Virus record (IMG/VR): IMGVR_UViG_3300049893_001270
Coordinates: 1 to 61,891 of that record
DNA length: 61,891 nucleotides
Origin: a virus
Strand: one strand, 5' to 3'
Shown: piece by piece, positions 14,382 to 23,267 of the stretch
How positions within the stretch are numbered: position 1 is the first letter of the stretch
Layout of the letters: every line of letters starts with the position of its first letter
The notes under the pieces: generated by a model
The model's database searches: none
Seen by the model: only the letters and a program-made list of their open reading frames with translations
Told to the model about the DNA's origin: nothing
Translations under genes and position numbers: made by a program

Positions 14382-15719
14382 ATGTCCAGTTACGGAATGG
14401 CGCTGGCGTTTGAGCAAACCGTTGCCTGCATGGCAGCGCAACGCCCAAAGTTCTTTTCAACCGTCGTCGAGTCGATCGACCCTGAGCTGTTCAGCGACAC
14501 GCACGCTCGAACGATCGTGACGGCGGCGCAGCTCATCTACCGCGAGACGGGCAACTGCCCGTCATCCCCCGTCGTGACTGCGCAGCGGCTCGCCCGTATG
14601 CATATCGACGGGAAGCTCACCGAGGCGGCGAAGGACGCCGCTATTGATCTTCTCATCGACTTGGACATCGGCAACATCAAGGACGAGGAGATCATCGATC
14701 AGCTTCGTCCTGTGATGCTGTCGTTCGTGAACAAATCGATTGCGCGTGCAGCCATCGACGCCGTTGGCTCGGGCAACTTCAAGCCGGTTCGCGACGCCAT
14801 CGACATGGCCGACAAGATCGGCCGCATGGACTCGGATCTCGGCGTGTCCGACGATATGGATGTCAACTCTTACATCCGATCGTGCGCTGTGCGCGACAAG
14901 CTGACGACCGGGATAATGGAGCTCGACATTCTCTGCGGTAACGGTGGTACGAACATCGGCACGCTAGAAACGATGGTCGCAAAGACATCGGGCGGAAAGT
15001 CGATGTGGCTCGTGCACCGTGCGAAGCACGCACTGCGTGCTGGTCGTTTCACCGGGATCGTCACGCTGGAGCTCAACCAGGCCAAGTGGCTCGCGCGTCT
15101 GTATGCCAGCTTCACGGGCATCCCGACCAACCTGATTCTGAACGAAACGATGCTGCGCGAGGCGTGCGGAATCATGGAGTCCATCAAGCCAAACATCGCA
15201 CCGTTCGTGTTGAAGTACATGAACCCGGTCAACACCAAGCTCTCTGACATCCAGCAGTGGGTCGAACAGATCGAGCAGCGCCGCGGGCGTAAGATGGACG
15301 TGTTGGTCGTGGACTACCTCGACAAGATCGTCACGGACAGCGACGCGACCGACTACAAAGCTCTCGGTCGCGTGTTCGAGGGTACGCGGGTGTGGATGGA
15401 GGACACGAACCGCTGGGGGATCACCGCGTCGCAGCCCAAGCGCCAGGATGGCAAAAACAGGCTCGCGGTTCTTACCACAGAGGATCTGTCCGACTCGCAG
15501 AACAAAGCCCGCATCGTGGACTACATCTTCACTGCGAACCGCAACGAAGAGAACCACGTCACAATCACCAAGCTGAAAGACCGCCACGACGGCAATGAGG
15601 GCAAGAGCGTCGGCCCGTACCCGTCGAACTTCGCGTGCGCCCAGATCGTGCCCGACAACGCAGCAGTGATGTCGATGGCCGACATGGTCGCCAGGGGCGA
15701 CAATGGGAAACTGGAATAA
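14382..15719 (+). CDS. DnaB-like replicative helicase
   Basis: Hexameric 5'-3' helicase of the DnaB/RecA-like family unwinding the phage fork. The N-terminal helical domain (about 1-150) is followed by the ATPase: Walker A AKTSGGKS (residues 200-207), a LELNQ segment with the catalytic Glu near 230, and Walker B VLVVDYLD (Asp311). ITASQPKR (about 347-354) holds the Gln of motif H4. KLKDRHDG near the C-terminus fits the arginine-finger region. The primase is a separate protein at 603-1442. ATG 14382 follows GGAG at 14371. Confidence 0.9.
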   Translation: MSSYGMALAFEQTVACMAAQRPKFFSTVVESIDPELFSDTHARTIVTAAQLIYRETGNCPSSPVVTAQRLARMHIDGKLTEAAKDAAIDLLIDLDIGNIKDEEIIDQLRPVMLSFVNKSIARAAIDAVGSGNFKPVRDAIDMADKIGRMDSDLGVSDDMDVNSYIRSCAVRDKLTTGIMELDILCGNGGTNIGTLETMVAKTSGGKSMWLVHRAKHALRAGRFTGIVTLELNQAKWLARLYASFTGIPTNLILNETMLREACGIMESIKPNIAPFVLKYMNPVNTKLSDIQQWVEQIEQRRGRKMDVLVVDYLDKIVTDSDATDYKALGRVFEGTRVWMEDTNRWGITASQPKRQDGKNRLAVLTTEDLSDSQNKARIVDYIFTANRNEENHVTITKLKDRHDGNEGKSVGPYPSNFACAQIVPDNAAVMSMADMVARGDNGKLE

Positions 15720-16311
15720 GCGCGGCGTCGGTAAACTGCTCGATCTTCAAGCTCTGTCAGTACCGCTGCTCAACGTCGCCAGCAACGTAGGACTTTGGAC
15801 AGAGTTTCACGCCACCGAGTTCGCGTCGCCAACAGAGCGGGTCGGCTGGTATGACTGGCGCATAGACAGGTTGCTGCGTAGTGACGCGCCGACTGACGTG
15901 TTGCTGTCTCTGCCCGACAAAGAAAAACTACTCTGGTACCTGCTGCTACACACCCACGCGCGCCACGGGTGGGTCAATCGTAGGTCCAACATCTACGACA
16001 GCTCTGTGCTAGGCGCGGTTTTATTGAACCCAGATAAGTGCATCCCGCTGATGGTGAGCCATCCGGTGACTGTGCTGATGCGTCTGAACGACAGCACGTT
16101 GATGACGCTCAACAAAGAAAAGTACCGGCGCGCACGCGGGCGGTGGCTCGCTCGGATGCCTGAGATAGTGACCGCGCTACGGCTACAGAGCACGATCCAC
16201 CTGACCGCGCTGGGTCTGCACCCATTCTTTACTATTCACCTACCGAAACGGGTGATGCGCGCTTTTGAGCTAGGCGAAACAGCGCACCGCCTTTCCACTA
16301 CCTTCAAGTGA
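15703..16311 (+). CDS. Hypothetical protein, 202 aa
   Basis: ATG 15703 overlaps the helicase end by 17 nt. Highly helical and basic. It contains IYDSSVLGAVL and RLNDSTLMTLNKEKYRRAR, faintly like the small-gene array motif upstream. No recognised domain. Confidence 0.7.
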   Translation: MGNWNKRGVGKLLDLQALSVPLLNVASNVGLWTEFHATEFASPTERVGWYDWRIDRLLRSDAPTDVLLSLPDKEKLLWYLLLHTHARHGWVNRRSNIYDSSVLGAVLLNPDKCIPLMVSHPVTVLMRLNDSTLMTLNKEKYRRARGRWLARMPEIVTALRLQSTIHLTALGLHPFFTIHLPKRVMRAFELGETAHRLSTTFK

Positions 16312-16318
16312 GAAATCG

Positions 16319-17113
16319 ATGCCATCCAAAGTAACACCAGTGTTCGTGCGCCCGATGGTTGATCGGTGCGCACCGATGACGCTCGTTGGGCCAGACGCGT
16401 ATGGTACACCACGCGCGATCCCGCAGTTCACTGTCAGACACTATTACGATGCGTGGAAGCTGGAAGCTGGGGAGCGGATCATGCCCTTCGGCGTCGGCTC
16501 GATCAGCGAGTACGGCGACCACTACAACGCCGTTCTGAACGCGTGGCTAAACGCCGACTACAGCGGCACGATCCCACCCGGCGTTTGGCTGACCCCGGAG
16601 TCCGACATCAAGATCGGGTCGGACGTTTGGTGGGAGCTGGTAGCTTCGCCCGCAGTGGTCGTGCCGGTGAGCGACCTTCGTCGGTTGTTGTTTGCAGCGT
16701 GGCGCGCCACCGATGGCAGCCGGGACTATGGCGGGTGGCCTTACCACGCGAACAACAACAGATCCAAGCACGCCGCGGTGGTGTACGCAGAGTACCTCAC
16801 TAGAATCTCCCGCCTCAACGACACGAGCATCGACATCCGCTACAGGGAGCTTTACGGGAGCAGACTGCCTAACGTCGATATGTGCTTCGCGCATGGCAAG
16901 CGCGTAAAGGAGGCGACTCGTAGCGATTTCGTGCTCTACGATCACAACACGGGGGCCAGTCTCAGCCAAAGCGACTGCAACGATATCTTCGTCAGCTTTC
17001 ACGCCAAGCACGGACTGATCACAATGCTGCACGCCGCAATGCGGGTTCAATACAACAAGCCCAGTGTCTTGTCGGACACGTTGTTCACGGCGTGCACGCT
17101 GAGTTTGTCCTAG
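16319..17113 (+). CDS. Hypothetical protein, 264 aa
   Basis: ATG 16319, 7 nt after the previous stop. A mixed alpha/beta composition with several Trp/Tyr-rich segments (WLTPESDIKIGSDVWWEL). No catalytic signature recognised. An about 77-nt gap follows, which includes the small palindrome TTTACC-GG-GGTAAA near 17150. Confidence 0.7.
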   Translation: MPSKVTPVFVRPMVDRCAPMTLVGPDAYGTPRAIPQFTVRHYYDAWKLEAGERIMPFGVGSISEYGDHYNAVLNAWLNADYSGTIPPGVWLTPESDIKIGSDVWWELVASPAVVVPVSDLRRLLFAAWRATDGSRDYGGWPYHANNNRSKHAAVVYAEYLTRISRLNDTSIDIRYRELYGSRLPNVDMCFAHGKRVKEATRSDFVLYDHNTGASLSQSDCNDIFVSFHAKHGLITMLHAAMRVQYNKPSVLSDTLFTACTLSLS

Positions 17114-17190
17114 TTGTTGCTTGGACTCTCCCACGCACATACCCCCCTTTACCGGGGTAAACACACCCTCATTCAGCAAAGCGAAAAACA

Positions 17191-18228
17191 ATGTCATCTA
17201 AATCTGCACTGGAAAAACTCAACGACGCCGTCTACGCCCTTTCTGATCGGTACGCCGACGCGACCAACACGAACAAGCGTATGCTGCGCACGGCACTCCT
17301 CGACGATCAATGCGGGGGGCTCTGGTACAACAAAACCGACGGCGTGCAGCAGTTCAACGCGATCCCCGTCGAAATCCTCGAAGGCGCGACTGCTCGCGCA
17401 AACACCTTGCGGGCGCTGACGAACCCGGCCGCAGCCGTCGTCTCCATCAACGAGATGATGGCCCGCTCGGCGGGCTGGCGCGAGTCGATCCGGCGTACGC
17501 GCCGTGCCAACAAGGGAAAGACATCCGACCAGATCGATGACGAGCGCGCGTACTACAAGAAGCGCACGCTGATGGACCAAGCGTACGCCTACGCCAAGCG
17601 CGCCGCACTGCGCCTGACCGACAGCAACAGCCTCGATCTTCTGGAAGACGTGATCCCGGCTTCGAAGGCGCGAGGCGGTGTTCGTCCGAGTGAGCAGTTG
17701 TTGCGGCTGGTGTTCGATCTGGCAACGGGCACCTGCCCCTGGTGGGAGTTCGACGCCCACGTCAAGCGCGAGCGAAAGTTCGCGAACCTTCCCACCCCTG
17801 TGGTGCGTGACGCACACAAGATGCTGCTCGACATCTGCACTTGCCCCGACAACACGCTGCGGGACACCGTGACGACCTTTGTGAACGATTGGCGCGAGCT
17901 GCCGCATCGCGCGCCCCCGCCGGTCAGCAATCAGCCCCAGACATGCGAAACCCCCAGCGACAACAACTCTACTGCGCTCTTTTCGCAAGCTGCCCAGTCT
18001 GCGAAGAGCGCACTGCACGGACACCGACCGATCAAGGAGATCATGGACGATGTTCTGCGCGCGAGAGCCAGCTTGTTTGCCTTGATGGCTTCGTACGCCA
18101 ACGTCTGCTTGAAGAACCAGACGACCCCGTACCTCGCCCAAGTCGAAGCAATCGCTGCGGATATGAAATCACTTGCGTCCTTCGAAAACGAGTGGTCCGC
18201 AGCCCTGGTCGCCCAGGCAAACGACTGA
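17191..18228 (+). CDS. Hypothetical protein, 345 aa
   Basis: ATG 17191. The N-terminal 130 residues are helical and basic (ESIRRTRRANKGKTSD), the centre has a TCPWWEF segment, and a Pro/Gln/Asn/Thr-rich linker lies at about 235-265 before a helical C-terminal domain. No family recognised. The C-terminus overlaps the reading frame of the next gene. Confidence 0.72.
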   Translation: MSSKSALEKLNDAVYALSDRYADATNTNKRMLRTALLDDQCGGLWYNKTDGVQQFNAIPVEILEGATARANTLRALTNPAAAVVSINEMMARSAGWRESIRRTRRANKGKTSDQIDDERAYYKKRTLMDQAYAYAKRAALRLTDSNSLDLLEDVIPASKARGGVRPSEQLLRLVFDLATGTCPWWEFDAHVKRERKFANLPTPVVRDAHKMLLDICTCPDNTLRDTVTTFVNDWRELPHRAPPPVSNQPQTCETPSDNNSTALFSQAAQSAKSALHGHRPIKEIMDDVLRARASLFALMASYANVCLKNQTTPYLAQVEAIAADMKSLASFENEWSAALVAQAND

Positions 18229-18701
18229 TTTGTGGGACACGATTTGCGTGGCTCACGGTTGTTCGCCCCGTTGGGCTAGTACGGCACAACAAAACACGCA
18301 ACGCGACGGGCTACCTTTGCGTGTGTGACTGCGGGCAGACGATCGTCGTTGAAGTAGACGACCTGATGAACAACAGCAAACGGCATTGCGGGTGCCGTCA
18401 TGGAAAATCCGCCCGCTTGCCCAGCGGGTCTAACAAATACCGACGCCAGCTCACACGTTCCGCAGGGTTGAACACGCACGACAACGCCATCTTGCTGAAA
18501 ATGGTGAAAAAAGTAGCGGCCTTGTGGGGGCCGCTGACCATCGTGAAGCTCACGTCGGTACACGAATTTGGTCGTGAAGAGCGACAGGCCAACAACACGC
18601 GCACAATCTCGATCGAAGATGTCGCGTCTGGAAAAAAGATTGAGGTGACAGCGCGCTCGTACGGTAGGGCGCTATCGAAAATCAAAGAAAGGGTAACATG
18701 A
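18192..18701 (+). CDS. Small Cys-motif DNA-associated phage protein (AP2/HNH-associated N-terminal type)
   Basis: The segment GTRFAWLTVVRPVG, then GYLCVCDCGQTIVV, a DDL element and KRHCGCRHG reproduce a pattern common in small phage proteins annotated as AP2- or HNH-associated (GxRFGxLTV ... CxCDCG ... SCGC). The Cys cluster probably binds zinc. The basic C-terminal part could contact DNA, but no complete HNH motif is seen. The start is unclear: GTG 18192 overlaps the previous gene by 37 nt and no better start lies close to the motif. Confidence 0.65.
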   Translation: MVRSPGRPGKRLICGTRFAWLTVVRPVGLVRHNKTRNATGYLCVCDCGQTIVVEVDDLMNNSKRHCGCRHGKSARLPSGSNKYRRQLTRSAGLNTHDNAILLKMVKKVAALWGPLTIVKLTSVHEFGREERQANNTRTISIEDVASGKKIEVTARSYGRALSKIKERVT

Positions 18702-19039
18702 CTCAGCCGTCATCGTGGGTAGACATCATCCATCTGAACGTCGCTGGCTACGGCCACCACGCAAAGTTCACCGCTGACGACGCAGCGGCCAACCCATCTG
18801 GTATTGGAAAACTCGACCCTGACATTGCGAACGTGTTTGACACGTTCGCACTCGCTGTCGTACCCGTCACGCCGGGTTACAGCACGACAGGGCAGCGCAT
18901 TGGGTATGTACCCCGTGCGTTCAGCGAGATCGTCTCAGGGTTTCTGAGAGCTGGCGTGCCCATGCGCGTGAAGCTCCTACTCCCGCAGAACCCCAAGTCA
19001 TCCCCAACGATGATTTTGCAGACAAAGAAAGGTACATGA
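18698..19039 (+). CDS. Hypothetical protein, 113 aa
   Basis: ATG in an ATGA overlap with the upstream stop. A compact, beta-rich sequence ending LLLPQNPKSSPTMILQTKKGT. No family recognised. Confidence 0.7.
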   Translation: MTQPSSWVDIIHLNVAGYGHHAKFTADDAAANPSGIGKLDPDIANVFDTFALAVVPVTPGYSTTGQRIGYVPRAFSEIVSGFLRAGVPMRVKLLLPQNPKSSPTMILQTKKGT

Positions 19040-19851
19040 TGAGCGCCAAGAACGTCGCATTCGAAGTGGTCGATGTCGTCACGCACGACGACCAGTGCCG
19101 CACCCGCTTCCAAGTCTCGCTCGACTTCGAGAAGGACGACACAGACGGCATCGTCGCAGCGGTGCAGTTCGCGACCATGCTGCTGACGCACAAGATCGAT
19201 CTGCACGACGTGGTGATGTCGGCGTCGAAGTCCCCGATGCTGGTGCCGATCCCGCGCCACGCTGCCCCATCGGAGAGCGAAGAGGCTTCTCCCCCGGCTG
19301 CGGAGCCCAAGCGGCGTGGGCGACCGCCCAAGTCGGCCAAGCCTGACGAAGACAAGCACGACGATGCCCCGGCCACGCCCGCCATCGCCGCACCGGAGAA
19401 CAAAGCCGAGACGATCTCGGCATTGCAATCCGCAATCAACGCCGTGCAGAAGGGCGAAGTGGCTGCGGCCGACGTGTCGATCACCGGGCGTACGTACACC
19501 GCGTCCGCGACGATCTCTGCCACCCCGGCCCCGCTGCCGACCACGCCCACCCCTGCGCATGTCGCGCCCGCGGTGGAGCCTCCCCCCACGGAGGATCTCA
19601 CGTCCGACGATTCGGAGGATGCTGACGCAGCACTCGTCCCTGCGGTGGTTGGGAGCAACGAGGGCAGACCGGCCACTCTTCGTACGGTGCTGACCTATCT
19701 GCTCAACACCCCCGGCATCTCGACGTACAAGAACAAGGAGCGCACGAAGGCGTGGTGCTTGGCTTACCACGACCGCGTGCCCTGCTTGGCAGAAGCGCCG
19801 GATCTCCCCAACCGTCTGGACCGCGCCATCGCGCTGGTCTTCACGGGCTGA
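19036..19851 (+). CDS. AT-hook-like protein with long Pro/Ala linker, 271 aa
   Basis: Residues 1-70 form a small folded domain, then KRRGRPPKSAK (about 92-101) matches an AT-hook for minor-groove DNA binding. A disordered Pro/Ala/Thr/Ser-rich stretch runs to about 205, and a second folded domain of about 65 residues closes the protein (TLRTVLTYLLNTPGIS). ATG 19036 overlaps the previous stop; ATG 19039 has better spacing from AAAGG. It may be a DNA-organising or regulatory protein; the role is inferred only from the motif. Confidence 0.72.
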   Translation: MMSAKNVAFEVVDVVTHDDQCRTRFQVSLDFEKDDTDGIVAAVQFATMLLTHKIDLHDVVMSASKSPMLVPIPRHAAPSESEEASPPAAEPKRRGRPPKSAKPDEDKHDDAPATPAIAAPENKAETISALQSAINAVQKGEVAAADVSITGRTYTASATISATPAPLPTTPTPAHVAPAVEPPPTEDLTSDDSEDADAALVPAVVGSNEGRPATLRTVLTYLLNTPGISTYKNKERTKAWCLAYHDRVPCLAEAPDLPNRLDRAIALVFTG

Positions 19852-20033
19852 CACAGCTTTCCGGTAGAGTAGAACTACCGGCTCGGTAGGTGGACCTAGC
19901 CACTTACCGATGGGGGCAAGCGGGGTGTGCCCAACGATGCAGCGCGATGCACCGCTGCAAAACTCCCGCAGCCGCGCGCGGCGCATCTCCATCGTCAGCG
20001 CAAACCGGCCGGTTAGCCCACGATACGGGCCAT
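19852..20033 (+). ncRNA. Structured non-coding interval upstream of tRNA-Lys
   Basis: No convincing ORF. Consecutive helices are visible. CCGGTAG/CTACCGG (19861-19867 with 19875-19881) is followed 2 nt later by CGGTAGGTGG/CCACTTACCG (19884-19893 with 19900-19909, one G-U, 6-nt loop). After these come short G/C stems including GCAGCG/CGCTGC near 19950. The interval may be a leader or processing element for the tRNA and polymerase transcript, a small RNA, or a replication origin. No known family was recognised. Confidence 0.45.
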
Positions 20034-20106
20034 GAGACGCTAACTCAATTGGTAGAGTACCCGGCTTTTAACCGGAGTGTTCGGGGTTCGACCCCCCGGC
20101 GTCTCA
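20034..20106 (+). tRNA. tRNA-Lys (anticodon TTT)
   Basis: Full cloverleaf. Acceptor GAGACGC/GCGTCTC (20034-20040 with 20099-20105) with discriminator A20106; D arm ACTC/GAGT. The anticodon loop CTTTTAA (20065-20071) gives UUU. T arm CGGGG-TTCGACC-CCCCG. CCA is not encoded. It lies immediately upstream of the polymerase start. It reads AAA/AAG codons and may offset codon bias between phage and host. Confidence 0.95.
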
Positions 20107-20121
20107 CTCCCTGGTGAATTC

Positions 20122-22770
20122 ATGCCGAAGCTGCCCATGTACCAACCCGCTCAGGCAGCAACGTTGCTGCCTCCCACCCCAACCACGTCGGTCTACGACG
20201 AAACGTGCACCCGCTGCTCACGACACAGCGTGACAAAAACAGTCTGCATCAAACCAACCCTCGTACGAGTTGGCGACAGCGACAAAAACAGAGTGCTGCT
20301 GCTGGCCGACCGACCAACAAAGAACATCGACATGTCGGGTCGAGCGTTCAGCGACGGCGCGCAGCACCAGTTGGTGTCTGTGGTCAAGAACAGCACTGTC
20401 GATGGAACGTTCCTCTTCGACTACGCCGTGCGCTGCTACGGCGACGCTAACGAGATCGAGCCTGCGCACACCCTGGCGTGCGCAGGCGCGACAACCTTGC
20501 TGTACAGAGAATTCGCGCCTCACAGAATCATCGCGATGGGACGCACGACCATCGCCGCGCTGACGGGGCGATCGATCGACCCGCACGACGTGCGAGGCGG
20601 GTGGTCGCCGCTGATCGACGCGGACGTGGCAGATGTTTTCGGTGTGGCTGACACACAGATCACGCCTGTTTATTTCATGCCCGACTTCTCGATGGTGGCG
20701 AACAACCGCTTTCTCCGAGCGGACTTCGTGTCGGACCTGCACCACGCCATTACCCGGCCGCTCCCGTCTCGTCGTGAGCTGGCTCACGTCTACGGTGAGC
20801 TTTTCTACGTAGACGTGAAGTCCCCCAAAGAAGCCAGCGCAGCCTTGTCAGCCTGCCAAAACAGCGGTGTTGTCAGCTTCGACTGCGAAACGCAGGGCCA
20901 GATTTTCGACAGTGAGTTTCGTGTCAGGTCGATCGCGTTTACGACGGACGCCGACGAAACGTTCGTGTTCGACGGGGACGCCGTGCCTATGTACGCGTCC
21001 ACGATTCGCTCGATCCTGTCGCTGCCTTCTCCCAAGGTGGGCCACAACGTCAAGTACGACGCGATTGCCTGCAAGTCCGATCCGTCGATCGCCATGCTGC
21101 CCGTCAACGCGTACGTGGACACGCGGCTCATGCGCAAGCTGGTCGAACCTACCGTCAGCGGTCGGTTGGAAGAAAACTCGGAGCTCATCGGATTCGGTGG
21201 GCACAAGGCCGAGGCGCAAGAACACATTGCGCTGGTCAAGCGTGAGCTCAACGCCGTCGCCAAGTACGACCCGACGGCGCGCACTCCAACCGGGCGGTTG
21301 AAGTCCCCACCAAAGCTGTCGCTCATCAACCCGGTTGATGTCACGGATCGCACGCGATACCTGATCCGTGGCGGCGTCGAGCCGGACACGTTTGCGTACG
21401 GGTTGATGTCGCCGGACATTCGTACGCGGTACAACGCCAGGGACGCGTACACGACGTACCGGCTGTACAACGTGGTGCGCTCGCGGGAGACACCGCAGTC
21501 TCGCTTCGTCTACGAGAAGATCACACAGCCCGCACTACGCGCGCTGACCCAGATGGAATCCTGGGGCCTGCCGATCGACAAGAGCCGTGTGGAGGCCACA
21601 GCAGCCATGCTGCAAACAGAGACCCGCGCGGCGAAAGCTCGTCTGGATCTTCATGGTGAACTGAACTGGAACAGCCCGAAGCAGATCGCGCATCTCCTGT
21701 ACGACAAGCTGGGGCTACCAGTCATCGAGTACACTGAATCGGGCACACCGGGCACCGGCAAAGAAGTGCTCGAAGAGTTGGCGAAGCGCGGCAATCAGGT
21801 TGCGAAAGACCTGATCAACTATCGCAAGTTGTCCAAGCTGGACTCGGTCTATGCGACGGGAATGCTCCCGCACATTCGGTTTGACGGGCGTGTTTACCCG
21901 TCGTTCCTTCTCGATGGCGCTGAGTCCGGCCGCATCAGCAGCCAGAACCCCAACGCGCAGAACATTCCATCCGCCGAGCGCGACCCCGTCTACGGCAAAA
22001 TGATTCGCTCCATGTTCCGTGTCCCCAAGGGGCGCGTGCTGCTTGAGGGCGACATGTCCCAGCAAGAGCTGCGCGTGCTGGCGATGCTGTCTCAAGATCC
22101 TGTGTTGATCGACGCGTTCAAGAACAAGGTCGATATTCACAAAGCCACTGCCGCCGTCGTGTATGGCGTGCCATTGGAGGCTGTGACGAAAGAACAGCGC
22201 ACCCGGTCCAAGACCGTCACGTTCGGGCTGATCTACGGCAAGACGGACTACGGTCTGGCGCAGCAGCTCCTCATCACGGAGGACGAGTCGAAGACGATCC
22301 GCAAGGCAGTGCTCGGCCGATACAAACAGGCCGACAAGTACATGCGCGAGACAATCGCGTTTGCCCAAGAACACGGGGGCGTGTGGACACTCTGGGACGG
22401 CCAGAAGGCCCGTTGGCGACCGTTGCCGGACATCGGGCTACTGGGTGACGACAAGGGGCTGCACGGCCGACGGTTCAACGCGACCAACGCATCGATCAAC
22501 ACGCCAATTCAAGGGCTGGCCGCAGATTTTGTCACGGCATCCCTATGGCCGATCGTAGACATGATCGTCAAGTTTTTCCCTACCGCTCGTGTTGTGTGCA
22601 CTGTGCACGACTCGATCATGGTCGAGTGTGACGAGGCCGACGCTGTTTTTATCGCGCACGAAATGAAGAACGTGATGCAGTCCCACCCCAGCATGGGTGT
22701 GCCGCTCGAAGCAGAGTTCAAGATGGGGCCGTCATGGGGTGAGATGGACACGCTGCACCTTGTCGCTTAA
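20122..22770 (+). CDS. DNA polymerase I (family A) with N-terminal UDG-like Fe-S domain
   Basis: Replicative family A polymerase, 882 aa from ATG 20122; a start at 20077 would lie inside the tRNA. Residues about 25-210 resemble family 4/5 uracil-DNA glycosylases and keep four cysteines in the Fe-S pattern (Cys29, Cys32, Cys105, Cys120). The GEAPG active-site loop is ADRPT (62-66), so glycosylase activity is doubtful. 3'-5' exonuclease motifs are intact: Asp254-x-Glu256, Asn309-x3-Asp313, Tyr437-x3-Asp441. Polymerase motif A is GDMSQQELR (Asp644; Met replaces the usual Tyr), motif B is Arg693-x3-Lys697-x3-Phe701-Gly, motif C is HDS (829-831). Confidence 0.93.
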   Translation: MPKLPMYQPAQAATLLPPTPTTSVYDETCTRCSRHSVTKTVCIKPTLVRVGDSDKNRVLLLADRPTKNIDMSGRAFSDGAQHQLVSVVKNSTVDGTFLFDYAVRCYGDANEIEPAHTLACAGATTLLYREFAPHRIIAMGRTTIAALTGRSIDPHDVRGGWSPLIDADVADVFGVADTQITPVYFMPDFSMVANNRFLRADFVSDLHHAITRPLPSRRELAHVYGELFYVDVKSPKEASAALSACQNSGVVSFDCETQGQIFDSEFRVRSIAFTTDADETFVFDGDAVPMYASTIRSILSLPSPKVGHNVKYDAIACKSDPSIAMLPVNAYVDTRLMRKLVEPTVSGRLEENSELIGFGGHKAEAQEHIALVKRELNAVAKYDPTARTPTGRLKSPPKLSLINPVDVTDRTRYLIRGGVEPDTFAYGLMSPDIRTRYNARDAYTTYRLYNVVRSRETPQSRFVYEKITQPALRALTQMESWGLPIDKSRVEATAAMLQTETRAAKARLDLHGELNWNSPKQIAHLLYDKLGLPVIEYTESGTPGTGKEVLEELAKRGNQVAKDLINYRKLSKLDSVYATGMLPHIRFDGRVYPSFLLDGAESGRISSQNPNAQNIPSAERDPVYGKMIRSMFRVPKGRVLLEGDMSQQELRVLAMLSQDPVLIDAFKNKVDIHKATAAVVYGVPLEAVTKEQRTRSKTVTFGLIYGKTDYGLAQQLLITEDESKTIRKAVLGRYKQADKYMRETIAFAQEHGGVWTLWDGQKARWRPLPDIGLLGDDKGLHGRRFNATNASINTPIQGLAADFVTASLWPIVDMIVKFFPTARVVCTVHDSIMVECDEADAVFIAHEMKNVMQSHPSMGVPLEAEFKMGPSWGEMDTLHLVA

Positions 22771-22817
22771 CCGCGCGTGTGCACATACTATCCGTGGGGG
22801 AGGTAAGGTAACGCGGC

Positions 22818-23267
22818 GTGTCGGATATCATCAAAAACGCACAGTCCGTCACAGCGCATACGTCACCCGCTGACGTATCGATTGACACGACAGACCTGAG
22901 CGGCGAGTTCGTCCGAATCGTTGCCCAAATCAGCCGAGCAAATCAACTGCTGGTGGAAGCAGAGGAAATTTGCGAGTACATCGAACATCTTCTAGAAGTA
23001 GAGGACGCTCGGCTGACGCTGCGGTACCGAGACTTGCTCAAAGCCAAGGGAGAGAAACCAACCGAATCTATCATCGACGCACACGTTAAATGCGACATCA
23101 ACCGAATCAACCTGTGCAACAGAGCTATTTCTGCAAGAGCGTATAAGTCGCGCTGCCGACGTGAAGTGGAGTCTCTTGAAGCCAAGAGCTCCATGTTGAT
23201 CTCGCTAGGCGCGCATATTCGCGCTGAAATGAACATCGACCCAAACATCAGAGGACGAAAACCATGA
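22818..23267 (+). CDS. Hypothetical helical protein, 149 aa
   Basis: GTG 22818 with AGGTAAGG upstream. Residues about 30-130 are strongly helical and probably coiled coil. It lies between polymerase and the single-strand binding protein, with its stop overlapping the latter's ATG, so it is probably a replication accessory factor. No homologue recognised. Confidence 0.75.
   Translation: MSDIIKNAQSVTAHTSPADVSIDTTDLSGEFVRIVAQISRANQLLVEAEEICEYIEHLLEVEDARLTLRYRDLLKAKGEKPTESIIDAHVKCDINRINLCNRAISARAYKSRCRREVESLEAKSSMLISLGAHIRAEMNIDPNIRGRKP

Noticed and set aside
20077-20121. Upstream in-frame start for DNA polymerase
   Set aside because: It lies inside tRNA-Lys; the ATG at 20122 just after the tRNA is the sensible start.
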